In this document: piece by piece, positions 20,501 to 32,707 of the stretch | Layout: every line of letters starts with the position of its first letter | How positions within the stretch are numbered: the stretch's first letter is position 1 | Source: Nitzschia sp. DOCU1 | Taxonomy: Eukaryota; Bacillariophyta; Bacillariophyceae; Bacillariales; Bacillariaceae | Length of the DNA: 64,000 nt | Direction of reading: 5' to 3' | NCBI GenBank assembly: GCA_951394045.1 | Contig: OX595986.1 | Location: 1,736,001-1,800,000 of the forward strand | Made by a program: the position numbers and the translations under genes | Notes under the pieces: model-generated | What the model saw: only the letters and a program-made list of their open reading frames with translations | Told to the model about the DNA's origin: nothing | Database searches by the model: none

Positions 20501-21936
20501 CGCTGCCATCTCACTGCGTCCATTGGACGAGGGCGAAGAAGATAAGCACAGAATGATTTCTAATTATGCCGATTGGGACGTTAATGCAAAACTACCACAC
20601 GGAATTGAAAGCGTGAAGCGGCACTTGAAGGAAGTAGACAACGTTCCACTTCTCGTCAGCCTCTTTACCGATGTCACCAAGGTCACAACAATGCAAATGG
20701 TAAGTTCATGCGCCGGGGATTCAACGAGTCAACCTTGGCCCACTCATCAGCACCCCTTATCCCAGATTGAAGTTTTTCAAGAATACAACGATACGGTTAT
20801 TGCTGCCGGACTTTCGCATTTGCCTTGGAACTCCAGGATCTTTGCTACTGCCGACCTTGGAGTGGGTGTTGACGTATTTGATTCCCTGAGAAGGTCTCAT
20901 TTGAACCAGCTTGGTTACAATTCCTTGCTACCCTCCGAGATTGAGTTTATTTCGGCCATTTCCGCAAATGCGTGCGCCTTTCGGCTACGAGGTGTGGAGT
21001 CGATCGCCTACATGCCTGCTATCCTCGCCCATGGACGTGCAGCCTTGGATTCGGCCACTGCTGCGGCGTTATTCCTATTGAGTGGGTGTCTGTCGTTTGG
21101 TTTCTATACCTTCTTCTCTGTTTGCTCCGTGTCCACGACCATTAATATGCCAGAAATCAGCGGTGCGTTCCTGTCGTTGCAGGTGATTCTTCCATTGATC
21201 GGACTCCCAATGACTATGAGTGATCCGGACAAGCAATGCATGGCTCGCGTCCCGCCCAAGAACGACCTTGCTGTCGTGTTTGGAAAGAAGGAAGGAACGA
21301 CCTTGTGTGCTGTTTCCATGTTGAAGGCTTTACCCCCTGCGATCTTGCCACAACTATTGTACCTAATCGCCTTTGGTGAACTCATGATTTACTATGAACC
21401 GGAACTTCTAAGTCAAGCGTGCGGGAATGGGCTGGAAAGTGGCGATTGGACTGCTGTGATCCGATGCCAAAACATCAGCAGTTACAGCGGAGTCGCCAGA
21501 AGCTATGCTGCAACAATGACGTTGGCTGTGTTTTTGCTGTGCATCGTCGTGGCCTCGGCGGGCTTTGTGCATCGAACGCTTCCCCTCAGGGAGGAGCCAC
21601 CTTGGAAACGAAATGCCATGTGGGTCACATCCGTATTGGTTGCCATTGTGGTAATATCCATGTACCTTGGTTTGAAGCTAGAAGATGGGACCTTCTACTT
21701 CCTTCCTTGGTATTTCTACGTACTTGCATCCATTTTCCCCTTCTTTTGTTTGGCATGGGTGGAGTACCTGAAACGAACCGAAAGGGCCGTGCTGGATCGT
21801 GCAGAAAAGCTAAGGCGACTGCAGTTTGAAACGAGGTACGATTCTTGCACCTTCTTGTCTTTGAAACCTGGATCGTAGCTCCATGACTAACACCTAGTTG
21901 TACTTCTTCAGACTGGGCATGTGGAGCCCGAAGTAA
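17586..21936 (+). CDS. TMEM94-like P-type-ATPase-related membrane protein
   Basis: Six exons: 17586-18507, 18573-20113, 20175-20356, 20423-20699, 20766-21835 and 21912-21936, giving 1338 residues. Joins restore motifs recalled from animal TMEM94: GVR-FVFMSPRNMRLTKEIA, NAKLPHGIESVKRHL then VDNVPLLVSLFTD, MQM-IEVFQEYND, and a C-terminal FETRLGMWSPK. Two introns (20357-20422 and 20700-20765, both 66 bp) are stop-free and in frame. Features in order are an N-terminal segment with two membrane helices (~75-130), an actuator-like beta region (LLLVKGDHIALQVGD), two more helices (~350-400), a large cytosolic region with an acidic insert (DDDDD, residues ~515-590), a degenerate P-domain (FATADLGVGVDVFDSL), then about six C-terminal helices. 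TMEM94 is an ER Mg2+ transporter candidate related to P-type ATPases; no canonical DKTGT phosphorylation motif is seen. Confidence 0.88.
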
Positions 21937-22415
21937 CCGTTCCTTTTCTCCTGACCATCGTACTGGAACTTCTGCTATTGCGGTCAGGAATGGGGTAATC
22001 GTGCAAAATGTTCAAACGTGTGCATGCACGTTTGACTGACACATTCTACCGACTTCTTATCAGATAGTGCGTGCATACTATAGGGAAATCACCGAAGGTT
22101 CAAACATGTCAAGGGCAATAATATTACACCCTTGATTCCGAGCGAGGGCCGCACGTCGTATTCCTGCCTGGTGCACCTCATTCCGCTTACCGTGAAATTG
22201 TACGATAACACCCTACTTTTTCATCGCGTCCTAAATCCAATGGTTGATGTTATTTCAACAGATGGTGTATCATTAATCTCCTCCAATGCTCATAATTTGG
22301 TTGTAGTGGATTTCAAGACTACTCGTACTCTTACCACTCTCCAACGGTTGGTGCTGGATTGATCGTCTTCTTGGCAATCAATCAATCATCGAACACTACC
22401 CAGCCATCCGTCATA
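21937..22415. other. Intergenic region before the SLC13-type gene
   Basis: 479 bp between two plus-strand genes. It contains an inverted repeat, CAAACGTG-TGCATG-CACGTTTG, at 22013-22034 whose arms carry ACGTG/CACGT cores typical of G-box-like sites. Function as a promoter element is a guess. No coding signal seen. Confidence 0.45.
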
Positions 22416-25400
22416 ATGCTAACAACCAAAGTTATCGCTGCTGCTGAAGCTGCTGCTGCTGCTTTCGGGACCACTCTGACTGCAACTGGCGGCGGCGGTC
22501 TGGGTGACCATGACGATCATCCTCATGGTACTAGTCCCACTGGTGCGGCTGCTGCTGCTGCGTCTTTGTTTTTGGATTCGGTTTTGGACCATTGTCCTTG
22601 CTGGAACGACGGTGAAGGGCATTTGAATTCTTCTACCTTGAACCATCATTATCCCCATCGCATGTTGGAGGAAGAAGAAGCCCCTCCTGAACTGTGGGAA
22701 ACCATTGTTGTATCGGTGGTATTGGTGTTCATGTTGCTCTTTATGATGTTTGATAAGGTCGGCCCCGACTGGGTCATGGTAACTGCTCTGGTTGTCTTTA
22801 TGGTATGTGAAATCATTACCATCAAAGAAGGCTTAGAGGGCTTTGCTAATGAAGGTATTATTACCGTCATGGCCTTGTTTGTTGTGGCCGAAGGTGTGAG
22901 TCGGACTGGTGCTTTGGACTATTACATGGGTCTCTTGTTGGGATCTCCCCAAACCGTCGCCGGGGCTCAAATTCGGTTGACGATTCCCATTGCCATATTG
23001 AGTGGTTTTTTGAATAACACACCCATTGTTGTGGTAATGATTCCCCTGACAATCCGTTGGGCCAAGAGGATTGGCGTCCCCAAAGAGCAATTGCTTATTC
23101 CGTTGTCGTATGCGACGATTTTGGGTGGTACCTGCACCTTGGTGGGAACCTCGACGAATCTTGTTGTCTCTGGTTTGCTTCAAAAGGAATATCCTGATGA
23201 AGAAGCGGGCAACATCGGACTTTTTGATTTGGCAGTCTTTGGTGTCCCTAACATGATGATTGGTATAGCCTACATGCTGGCCTGTTCTCCCTTTCTACTT
23301 CCTTTCGGAAACGGCACAACACGAGGAAGTGATGATAACGCTTTCAGCTCCACAGGTGGTGCCGGTGCCGATGCTCTCTTGTTTGGAGCTCGAGTGAAAC
23401 CATGGTCTCCCGCGGCGGGACGAACTTACAAACGTTCCGGTTTGGGTAATTCTGGAGGAATCTTTTTGACGAACGTTCGACGTGCTGCCACGGGCAATAT
23501 CCATACGGCCGTCTCGAAAGATTTCGTAATTTCCGTGGGAGATGAACTATACTTTACAGGATTGGTGGAAGCATTTGGGGAATTCTGCAAAAAGCACGGT
23601 CTTGAAATCATCACCAAGGACAACCTTCTTACCATCCCAGAAGAAGAAGAACAAGAGCAAGGAAAGGATTTGATGATGTCGAACAGCATGTTGGATGATG
23701 GAGCTACTGCTGGCACCCTTCCATCTTCGGTCGCCCCCCTCCTTACTGGTACGATGTCTCCATCCTCCTCGTCCATTGATATGATGTCTTCCCCGATGAA
23801 AGGCCCTATGAAAAGCAGTGGCGGCGGGAAAGCGAAGGAAATGGAACGCATCCGAACGATCCGACTACTATCCGATCAGATTGGCGGTCGCGAACCGGTC
23901 GTGGTAGATACCGCTACTGCGTCGATCAGCCGGGTCGTCGTGTCCTTGGACGAAACCGAGCAAGCCGTTTTGGTCGGCGTAGATTGCCCCGATCGACCGG
24001 GACTTTTGACGGATATTTCGGATACTTTGGGTCAACAGGGTCTAAATCTTCGCCATTCTGAAGCCAAGGTTTTTGGTGATCGTTCCCTGTCGGTATGGGG
24101 ATGTGAATACTCGAACTCGTATGCTCATGATGAAATACATCAACAACCCGGGCCCGATTTGGAAGAAATCTGGGCAGTGCTGAATGCTTTGCTGCTTTCG
24201 TCTGATTATCAAGGTACCAGGTCTCATGTGACCAAGAAAAAGACTACTGGCACTCAAGTCGTTCGAGCTGTCGTGACGAACGTTTCCAGTTTGCTGGGCA
24301 AGAAACCGATCGATGTAGATTTCCGAGGGTTGTATTCGGCTTCCATCGTTGCCTATCAGAAGAATGGCAAGAACTCATTGTTGGATGCTGAATTCGGACC
24401 GGGGGATTTGTTGGTGTTGGAAACCATGGAAGGTTCTCCATTGCTCTCCAAGCCTCCTGAAGGATTTTATGACAGGCTTCAGCAGCAGCAGCAGAATCCT
24501 TCCGGCGATGGCGCTGCCACAGTCAGTAGAAGTGGAAGTGGCACTAACTTGTATGACATGTTTCAGCGTTCTGTTTCGGGGCGCGGCCGAAGCAACAGCA
24601 ACATTGCTGCTGATGCTCGCGACATGGAAGGTGACGACATTCGGGCTCAAACGGCCTGGAAAGATCTCAAGGTCCACTTTGTGGATGCTTCCTCTTATCC
24701 CCAGCATCCCACTTTACCCAAGGGAGAATTCTTGACGGCGTTTATTGTCACCAAAAATTCTCCGTTGATCAACAAATCCCTGAATGAGTTTGGTTATGCT
24801 AAATTGCCAGGAGTTATGTTGATTAGCGTGGAACGTACCAACACTAATACAAATGCAACCGAAGCCATTTCCGCCGACGATGCATTGCAAGTTGGTGATA
24901 CCTTTTGGTACTCAGGTAGTGCGGAAGCGATTGCGGACCTTCAAAAACTTCATGGTCTCGTCTTTTACCATGATGGTGGTAAAGCATCCTCATCATCGGC
25001 AGCTGCCACATCCGCCCCTGCGGTAGAGTTGACGGAACGCCGTTTGGTACAAGCCGTGGTGGCAAGAGGATCGCCCTTGGTGGGAATGACGGTCAAGGAC
25101 GCGCACTTTCGAAGCGTTTATGGAGGAGTCGTTATTGCGATTCAACGTGGAAGTGAACGTGTTCATGAACTACCTGCAAATGTCAAACTTCAAACCGGAG
25201 ATGTCCTCTTGGTAGAGGCTGGATCAAACTTTGTCGGAAAGCAAGGGGCCGACTACCGAACCTTTGCTTTAGTCAGTGAAGTGGAAAACTCTTCGCCCCC
25301 ACGCCCACGCTTGTTCCTCCTCTGTGCCGCCATGATTGTCGCATCCTTGACAGTGGCAGGATTGGAAATTAGATCCTTGTTGATTACGGCTTCAATCGTG

Positions 25401-26176
25401 GGAATTATCATGGTCGCTTGTGGTATTGTCACTCAACAGGAAGCCCGCGATTGTCTCCAATGGGACCTTTACATGACCATTGCTTCCGCTTTTGGAATTG
25501 GAACGGCCATGAAAGCATCCGGAGTAGCCGGTGGGGTAGCCACCGTTTTGGTCAATATTGGACAGGCACTGGGAATAGGAGGTGAGCAAAGTCATTCCGT
25601 GCAAGCAATATTTACTTGCCAAGTCCTTGATTTTCAATTGTTGACTTACTTGCTGCATTTCTATGCCTTTCTATCGATCACTGTTCTGAATCAGATGCTG
25701 GAGTTTACGGTGCTGTATATTTTGCCGGCAACCTCTTGAGTGCCATCCTCACCAACAATGCTGCTGCCACGCTCATGTTTCCCATTGCCATGGACGCGGT
25801 GGACCAAACTGGGGCTGATCGACTCAAAATGTGCTACATTCTCATGTTGTCGTCCAGTGATTACATTACTTCCTTTGGGTACCAGACCAATCTCATGGTC
25901 TATGGGCCAGGAGAGTATCGCAACATTGACTTTTTCAAGTTCGGAGCCCCAATGCAAATTCTACTCTGGTTATCCACCACTGCCATGGTGGCGACCCTAT
26001 CAGTGGATGATCCAAAGTGGAGCATTAGTTGGATTGTTTGTGCCATTGGTTTGATAGTCGTTGCTGGCTTTCGACTTACTGGAGGATTCATGCGTCGCAA
26101 GAATCACAGCAAAAAGAGGGATGATGAAGATTTCAACAATCCTCCCGGCTCGTTGGGTCTTACCAGGGGCAATTAG
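22416..26176 (+). CDS. SLC13/DASS-type anion transporter with RCK_C and ACT domains
   Basis: Exons 22416-25581 and 25695-26176 (intron 113 bp) join to 1215 residues; the join reads LGIG-DAGVYGAVYFAGN. The start is the first ATG (MLTTKVIAAAEAAAAA). A first membrane block lies at ~90-300, with the family signature LSGFLNNTPIVVVMIPLTIR and GGTCTLVGTSTNLVVSGLL. A second lies at ~960-1200, with the repeated signature SAILTNNAAATLMFPIAM. Between them is a ~650-residue cytosolic insert with four RCK_C/TrkA-C-like units (~318-403, 610-678, 748-851 and 871-946) and, between the first and second, an ACT-like domain at ~505-598 (VLVGVDCPDRPGLLTDISDT). Relatives with RCK_C pairs include the SAC1-like sulfate-related transporters of algae. 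Substrate is unknown; sulfate, silicate-unrelated anions or dicarboxylates are possible. The ACT domain suggests amino-acid sensing (inference). Confidence 0.88.
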
Positions 26177-26668
26177 AAACGACATACATCACTGTACAAA
26201 TTAAAAGAAACAAAGTCATATCCTCAAGCGTAACTTCTAGAAAATGGACTACTTAGTTGCGTCGCCGCCATCGTCAATGTCGATCTTTTAGGTGATTGCC
26301 GCGAGCTTATTTCAATAGCCCCCGAAGATACCTTTTTTGCGCGAGCCGTTGCTTGGTGTTATCCACAGAAATGGCGCGAACCGTTAAAAAACGGTGTAAT
26401 TTCCTATATATTCCACCATGTTGCGAACACCAGTTGGATGAGCCGTTGGTGCGCCAATAAATTCCTACCGTAGAAAGCAGTACAAAATCTACGAGAAAAC
26501 GCCGGGCGTTTGTGATTCCCACGCCAAGAATTGACGCCATCATACGAGAGATCTCATCAATCCATCGAGACGCACCTCCACAATTCTTTTCGGTCGGATC
26601 TTTTTTCGACGTTCACTTTTTTGCCTCGTTTTTACTCTACAGGTTTACAAATCACTTCATCGTTCACC
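26177..26668. other. Promoter region of topoisomerase II
   Basis: 492 bp between two plus-strand genes. A GGCGCGAAC sequence at 26373-26381 resembles the E2F consensus read on the other strand (one mismatch), which would suit S-phase expression of topoisomerase II. This is only a motif match by eye. No coding signal. Confidence 0.4.
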
Positions 26669-29600
26669 ATGGCTTGCGTGGAAAGCGACTTTAGCATGAT
26701 GCAGGAGGAGGAAAGCGACTTTGAAGAACAAGACTTCTCCGACGACGAAAACATGGCTCTTCCTGCCAAGAAGGGCGTGTCGTCGACCAAGAGCGGCGGA
26801 GCCCGTGCCGTCTTGTCTCCTAACCAAAACAAGGCCAATGTTGGCAACAAGAAAACAATTGAGGACCAGTACAAGAAGCTGTCTCAACGTGAACACGTCT
26901 TGGTTCGTCCCGATACGTACATTGGATCTGTCGAGCCCGTCACGGAAACCATGTTTGTTTGGAATGCGGCCACCCAGCGTCTCGTGAACCGTGAAATCAC
27001 TTTTACGCCTGGTCTGTTCAAGATCTTTGATGAGAGTAAGTATGGTGGATGCGTGGTGTGACGAGGCGACATGCAGACTAGTCACTAACTTGCATGTTTT
27101 GTTCTCAAGTCATCGTCAATGCTGCTGACAACAAGCAGCGTGATAACAACATGGACAGGCTGGATGTGACCATTGATGCGGACAATAACGAAATCTCTGT
27201 CAAGAACAACGGCAAGGGAATTCCCGTCGTGGAGCACAAGGAACACAAGTGCTACGTTCCGACAATGATCTTCGGCCAGTTGCTCACGGGAAGCAACTTT
27301 GACGACAACGAGAAGAAGACTACTGGAGGACGAAACGGATACGGAGCAAAGTTGACAAACATTTTTTCCACCCGCTTCGTGGTCGAGTGTGTGGACTCGG
27401 AGCGTGAGCTCAAGTTCACTCAGGTCTTTGAGGATAACATGGGCGTTACGCGAGCTCCTGTCATCAAGAAGATCTCTGCTGCGGAAAAGAAGAGAGGAGA
27501 TTACACCATGATCACCTTCTCGCCCGACTTGCGCCGTTTCAAGATGAACAAGCTGGATGACGATACCGTCGCGCTCATGTCCAAGCGTGCCTACGATATT
27601 GCTGGAAGCATGGCAAGTCGCCCTGGTAAGAAGCTCGCTGTCACCCTCAATGGCAACAAGCTGCCTATCAAGAGCTTTGAGGACTACTTGAAGCAGTTTG
27701 ATGGAATCAACCCTCCAGTGGCCTATGAACAAATCGGCGAACGCTGGGAAGTCGGTGTTTCTTCCACGGATGGCAGTCCAGCTCAGATTTCCTTCGTCAA
27801 CGCCATTTGCACTTCCAAGGGTGGAACGCACGTCAACCACATTGCTGATCAGATTGCAAATCATCTTGTTGGCACGCTCAAGAAGAAAAACAAGGAAGGT
27901 GCTGCGATCAAGCCGGGGCAGATCAAGAATCACCTCTGTATCTTTGTCAACTGTCTTGTCGACAATCCCACTTTTGATAGTCAGACGAAGGAGTTCCTTA
28001 CTCTTCAAAAAAAGTCGTTTGGATCTACCTGCAAGCTTACCGACAAGTTTTTGAAGAAAGTGGACAAGAGCGACATTGTCGAGTCGATCCTTTCCTTTGC
28101 CCGCTTCAAGGCTAGCAAGGATCTCAAGCGAAAGGGTGGTACCAAAACGAAGAAGATCACTGGTATTCCAAAGCTCGATGATGCCAACTTTGCCGGTACG
28201 GCAAAGTCCAAGGACTGTACTCTGATCATTACGGAGGGAGACTCTGCCAAGTCCCTTGCCATGTCCGGTCTCTCCGTCGTAGGCCGTGATTACTACGGTG
28301 TCTTCCCTCTCAAGGGTAAGCCTTTGAACGTTCGTGATGCCAAGCACGCCCAAGTCGTGAACAATGAAGAATTCAAGAACATTATTGATATCCTCGGCCT
28401 CAAGATCGATGTCAAGTACGACGAGAGCAATATCAAGACGCTTCGATACGGACACTTGATGATCATGGCCGATCAAGATCACGATGGAAGCCACATCAAA
28501 GGTCTTGTCATCAACATGTTCCACCACTTCTGGCCTTCGCTGTTGGATATTCCTGGTTTCCTCCAGCAGTTCATTACGCCCATTGTCAAGGTCACCAAGG
28601 GCAAGAATTCAAAGACCTTCTTCACCCTTCCTCAATACGAACAGTGGCGCGAGTCGACTGGGAACAATGCAAAGGGCTGGAAAATCAAGTACTATAAGGG
28701 TCTCGGTACTTCGACCAGTGTCGAAGCAAAGGAATACTTTTCGAATCTGGACCTGCACGAGATCGATTTCGGTACGCTGTCTGATGATATCGTCCCAGTG
28801 AACAACAACGACATGGAGGTCGATGGCCCTGTCCCTGATAAGATGACCTCTGGAACCGACTTGATTGACATGGTCTTCAGGAAGGATCGTGTCGCGGATC
28901 GTAAGGAGTGGCTGAACACCAACGTCTGCAAAGATACGTACCTGGACTATGTCAAGGCCAAGAAGACGGGGCAAGGTGTGCGCTATTCTGATTTTATCAA
29001 CAAGGAGCTAGTCCTCTTTTCCCACAGCGACAATGCCCGTTCGATCCCTCACGTGTTGGACGGCTTCAAGCCGTCTCAACGCAAGGTCCTCTTTTCTTGT
29101 TTCAAGCGCAAGCTGAAGGACGAGATCAAGGTTGCTCAGCTTGCGGGTTACGTCTCGGAGCATTCGGCTTATCACCACGGTGAACAGTCGCTCTACGGTA
29201 CCATCATCGGCATGGCCCAGACGTTCTGTGGTTCCAACAACATCAATCTTTTGACGCCATCTGGTCAGTTTGGTACCCGTCGTATGGGTGGCAAGGATGC
29301 TGCCTCGCCTCGTTACGTCTTCACCAAGCTTGAAAAGATTACCCGGGCGATCTTCCACCCGGACGATGATGAACTTCTCAACTACTTGTCGGATGACGGT
29401 GTTTCGATTGAGCCCTCGTATTATATGCCCGTCATTCCCATGCTCTTGGTGAATGGATGCGAAGGAATCGGTACTGGCTATTCCGCCACTGTCAGCAACC
29501 ACGACCCACGCGCTATCATTGCCAACCTGCGACGAATGATCCGAGACGAGCCCATGGAGCCGTTGAAACCTCATTACTATGGCTTTACCGGGGAGATCAT

Positions 29601-31221
29601 TCCATCAGACGACTCCGGCCTTCGCTTCTCGGTCCATGGCCGAATTGAACGAACCAATGATACGACTCTGGTCATCTCAGAGCTTCCCTTGAAGCAATGG
29701 ACTCAGCCCTACAAGGAATCGCTCGAGAAGATGATGGTCCCAGACCCCAAGACCAACCCAGAGCCACAAATCAAGGACTTTTTGGAGAATCACACCGACA
29801 GCACGGTATCTTTCACCATCACCGCGGACAAGGAAAAGATCGACGAATGGGAGAAGACTCCAAAGGGTGGTCTTTATGCCAAGTTCAAGCTCATTAGCAG
29901 CATTTCCAACTCGAACATGAACGCCTTTGATGCAGAAGATCGCATTGTCAAGTTCTCGCGACCTGAGGATATCATGAAGGAGTTCTACAATCATCGAATG
30001 GATTTCTATGTTCGCCGTAAGGCAATGCTCGTCCAGAAGCTTGAGAAGGAGCAGAGAATGCTTTCCAACAAGGCCCGCTTTGTGGAAGAGGTTTGCTCCG
30101 GTGAGCTTGTCGTCAGCAACCGAAAGAAGGTCGTGTTACTTGGCGACTTGCAAAAGCGTGGATATGAATTGTTCGACAAGACTGAGAAGGTCCAGGAAGA
30201 AGGTGCCGAGGAGGACGACGCAGAAGACGATTCTTCAACCGCCTCGCTTTCCAAGGGCTATGAATACTTGTTGGGCATGAAGATCTGGTCGTTGACCTAC
30301 GAGAAGGCGGAGGAGCTCCGAAAGCAGTTGGCGGAACGAACGGCGGAGCTCGAGGCGCTTCAAGCCACCTCTCCCAGCCAAATCTGGCTCAATGATCTTG
30401 ATGCTGTCGAGGTTGCCCTTGATGAAAGAGACCAAGAAATGCAAGAAGCCGAGGAAGGCGAACGTCGTGCTCAGTCCAAGAACAAGACCCATCAAAAGGC
30501 CAAGACGAAGAAGGCGGCCGCTGCCAAGAAGCAAGCCAAGAAGAAGGACGAATGGGACTCGGATTTGGAAGACGACGACGACGACGGCTCCGATGACGAG
30601 TTTGAAGTGGTGGTGGCAAAGGCGCCACCTCGACCCAAGCCTGTCGTGGCTGCCAAGCCGACCGCTGCCAGAAAGCCGGCTGCTGCTGCCGTGAAGAAGA
30701 GCGCCGCCCCTGCGCCAGCACCCAAGGTTGCAGCTCCTCCCAAAGTGGATGCCGTCGAGTTGTCGCTTGCTGAGCGAATGAGATTGCTAATGTCTCCGTC
30801 AAAGGCCGAGGCGGCTATCGAGGCAAAAGCCAGCAAGCCTGCCACGCTCACGACAGACCTGACCTTCTCGGACGATGAAGACGAGGCTCGTGGCACAAAG
30901 CGTCCATCACCCCGCAACAGCGACTCGGACGACGACGAGGTCTTTGAGTCGGCCCCGGCCAAAGCTTCCAAGCCCCAAGCCAAGCGAACCAAGGCAGCAG
31001 CCACCAAGAAGGCAGCGCCCAAGAAGGCTCCCGTGGCAAAGGGACGCAAGAAAAAGGAGCCCGAGTCGGAATCCGAGGACGAGTTTGACTTTGACAGCGA
31101 GGTAGAAGAAGTCAAAGCTCCTCCACCACGACCCGCTGGAGGGCGCACCGCACGCGCTGCTGCCAAGAAGGTCGTCTATACGTTGAGCAGTGACGAAGAG
31201 GATTGTGACAGCGACTATTAG
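26669..31221 (+). CDS. TOP2: DNA topoisomerase II
   Basis: Exons 26669-27035 and 27110-31221 (74-bp intron) join to 1492 residues; the splice restores the ATPase N-box FDE-IIVNAADNKQ. The N-terminal GHKL ATPase has VRPDTYIGS, NNGKGIPV and GGRNGYGAKLTN. The TOPRIM domain has EGDSAKSLAMSGLS and DQDHDGSHIKGL, supplying the acidic metal-binding residues. The winged-helix cleavage domain carries the catalytic tyrosine in AASPRYVFT. A coiled-coil region follows, then a ~300-residue C-terminal tail rich in Lys, Ala, Asp and Ser (KKAAAAKKQAKKK, SDSDDDE), typical of the regulatory tail with nuclear localisation signals. The enzyme passes one duplex through another using ATP, for replication and chromosome segregation. 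Length and motif order match eukaryotic TOP2. Confidence 0.98.
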
Positions 31222-31507
31222 AGGGTATGGGGGAAGCCCTTTGATACTAGTTGTCTAATTTTGAACTTCATACTAGAAAAGCCTAACAACGCATTGTGAC
31301 CTATATAGCTAGGGCATTTATCAAACATTACAAGGTACACAACTTCGAGTACTAGCAAGAGAATAGCACCCGCTGGTGCCGCAGCATACCTCAGTCTTAA
31401 AACCTACGTGTATTCCGTGCCCCCATGGCAAGTAAATAACTCTCTTTCCTTAATACTTCATTTCTTGAACTACGTGCATCGACACCACTATTAGGAGTGT
31501 ACCGCAA

Positions 31508-32707
31508 CTAGCCGTACTTTGCGCTCCCTCTGACGTCAATACATTTACGCCAGTTCGTTCCGACTCTGGACTCTGGTTGAAATTCCATATATTCCCTCCA
31601 TAGCAACAGACTATGTATGTTGGATTCGCTGAAATTGTTCCAACTCAACAAAGTGTGTTCCGTGTAGTTCACTGGTCTTGCGTTGCCATCGGCGCGAATG
31701 ATCTCCGCGTCATCGACCCAGCCATGATGGTACACACCCATTTTTATGCCCCGTTTGGGTAAGTACCACACTTTATCACCACCTGCCAGGAAGGACCAAC
31801 CGAGAGGTATTACGGTTTGTTCTGACGTCCTGTACATGTAAGTGTGAAACGCAATTTGTTCTGCAAACTCCCTGTACCGCTTTGACCTCAAAATATCTAG
31901 CTGCCCCCCAAAGAAATGCGCCCACACACCTGAAGGAAAACGGGTACTGCCTCCCCAGATACCGTTCTCGTCTGTCAAGGGAAAATTCGGTGAATCTAAA
32001 AACCGATTTTTACGTTCTTCTAAAGTGAAAGATGCTTCGGTCGCCTGCTGGATGCCATCTATCAATCCTCCTTCCATTGATTCGATACTGTAGATACCTA
32101 CTAATCCATTCTGTTGCATGATTAGGAAGGGGTCGGGCATCGGTGCTGTCAAATAGGCATCATTGTCGAGATAAACAAAGTAGTCGAACTGCTGCAGCTC
32201 GGGCTCGTTCGCCATTTCCATGTAAGTCCAGTAAATGTTAAACAGGTATCCCAGCGAAACCTTCAGTGAAGAGCATAGAGCTTTCACCTTGTCGTCGAAG
32301 TCTTGACACTGAGAAACCACTGCCTCTCGTTGGCTGGGGGAAAGCATCGGTGGAAGGTCTTGCCATCTTGAGATTAAAATAATCTTCACGTCCGAATTTC
32401 CACTGAATTTCAATACTTCGGCGTCGTGGGGAGAAAGACGATCAGTGAAAATTCGTACAGGATACTGAGCTTTTTCATTAAAAAATACGTTGAGGGTGCA
32501 AAGCGTTTTCAGCAACGTTTCGGTGGTTTCAACCTTGAGCACAAAAACTCCACGAGGTTTGGAAGAAGGTTCAGTTTGCCTGGTTTTATCATCTGTGGCA
32601 TGCAAAAAGTCATAAATCACCACATCAACGCCTATTAGTCTGATTGTGAAAGCGGCGCAGATAATTGATATAATCAGAGTAGTTCTTGATCCTCGTTTGG
32701 ACAACAT
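31508..32707 (-). CDS. Type II membrane glycosyltransferase-like protein
   Basis: 399 residues from an ATG at 32707. A short basic cytosolic N-terminus (MLSKRGSRTTL) precedes one membrane anchor (IISIICAAFTIRLIGVDVVI), giving Golgi type II topology. The luminal domain has an early ALCTLNVFFN-like strand (TLLKTLCTLNVFFNE), then FDYFVYLDNDAYL with a DxD-type motif (DND) expected to bind the metal-nucleotide-sugar, and a late HHGWVDDAEI. The plan, and RIFTDRLS followed by an aromatic-rich YLFNIYWTYMEM helix, recall the KRE2/MNT1 mannosyltransferases (GT15), but I cannot be certain of the family. Donor and acceptor sugars are unknown. An NFSESN sequon is present near the end. The gene converges on TOP2 with a 286-bp gap. 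Confidence 0.75.
   Translation of the reverse strand: MLSKRGSRTTLIISIICAAFTIRLIGVDVVIYDFLHATDDKTRQTEPSSKPRGVFVLKVETTETLLKTLCTLNVFFNEKAQYPVRIFTDRLSPHDAEVLKFSGNSDVKIILISRWQDLPPMLSPSQREAVVSQCQDFDDKVKALCSSLKVSLGYLFNIYWTYMEMANEPELQQFDYFVYLDNDAYLTAPMPDPFLIMQQNGLVGIYSIESMEGGLIDGIQQATEASFTLEERKNRFLDSPNFPLTDENGIWGGSTRFPSGVWAHFFGGQLDILRSKRYREFAEQIAFHTYMYRTSEQTVIPLGWSFLAGGDKVWYLPKRGIKMGVYHHGWVDDAEIIRADGNARPVNYTEHTLLSWNNFSESNIHSLLLWREYMEFQPESRVGTNWRKCIDVRGSAKYG

Noticed and set aside
22132..22362. 76-codon frame upstream of the SLC13-type gene
   Set aside because: It lacks an ATG start and a protein signature; it is more likely 5' leader.
27085..28527. 480-codon minus-strand open frame inside TOP2
   Set aside because: It is an antisense shadow of a conserved coding exon, with no family signature.
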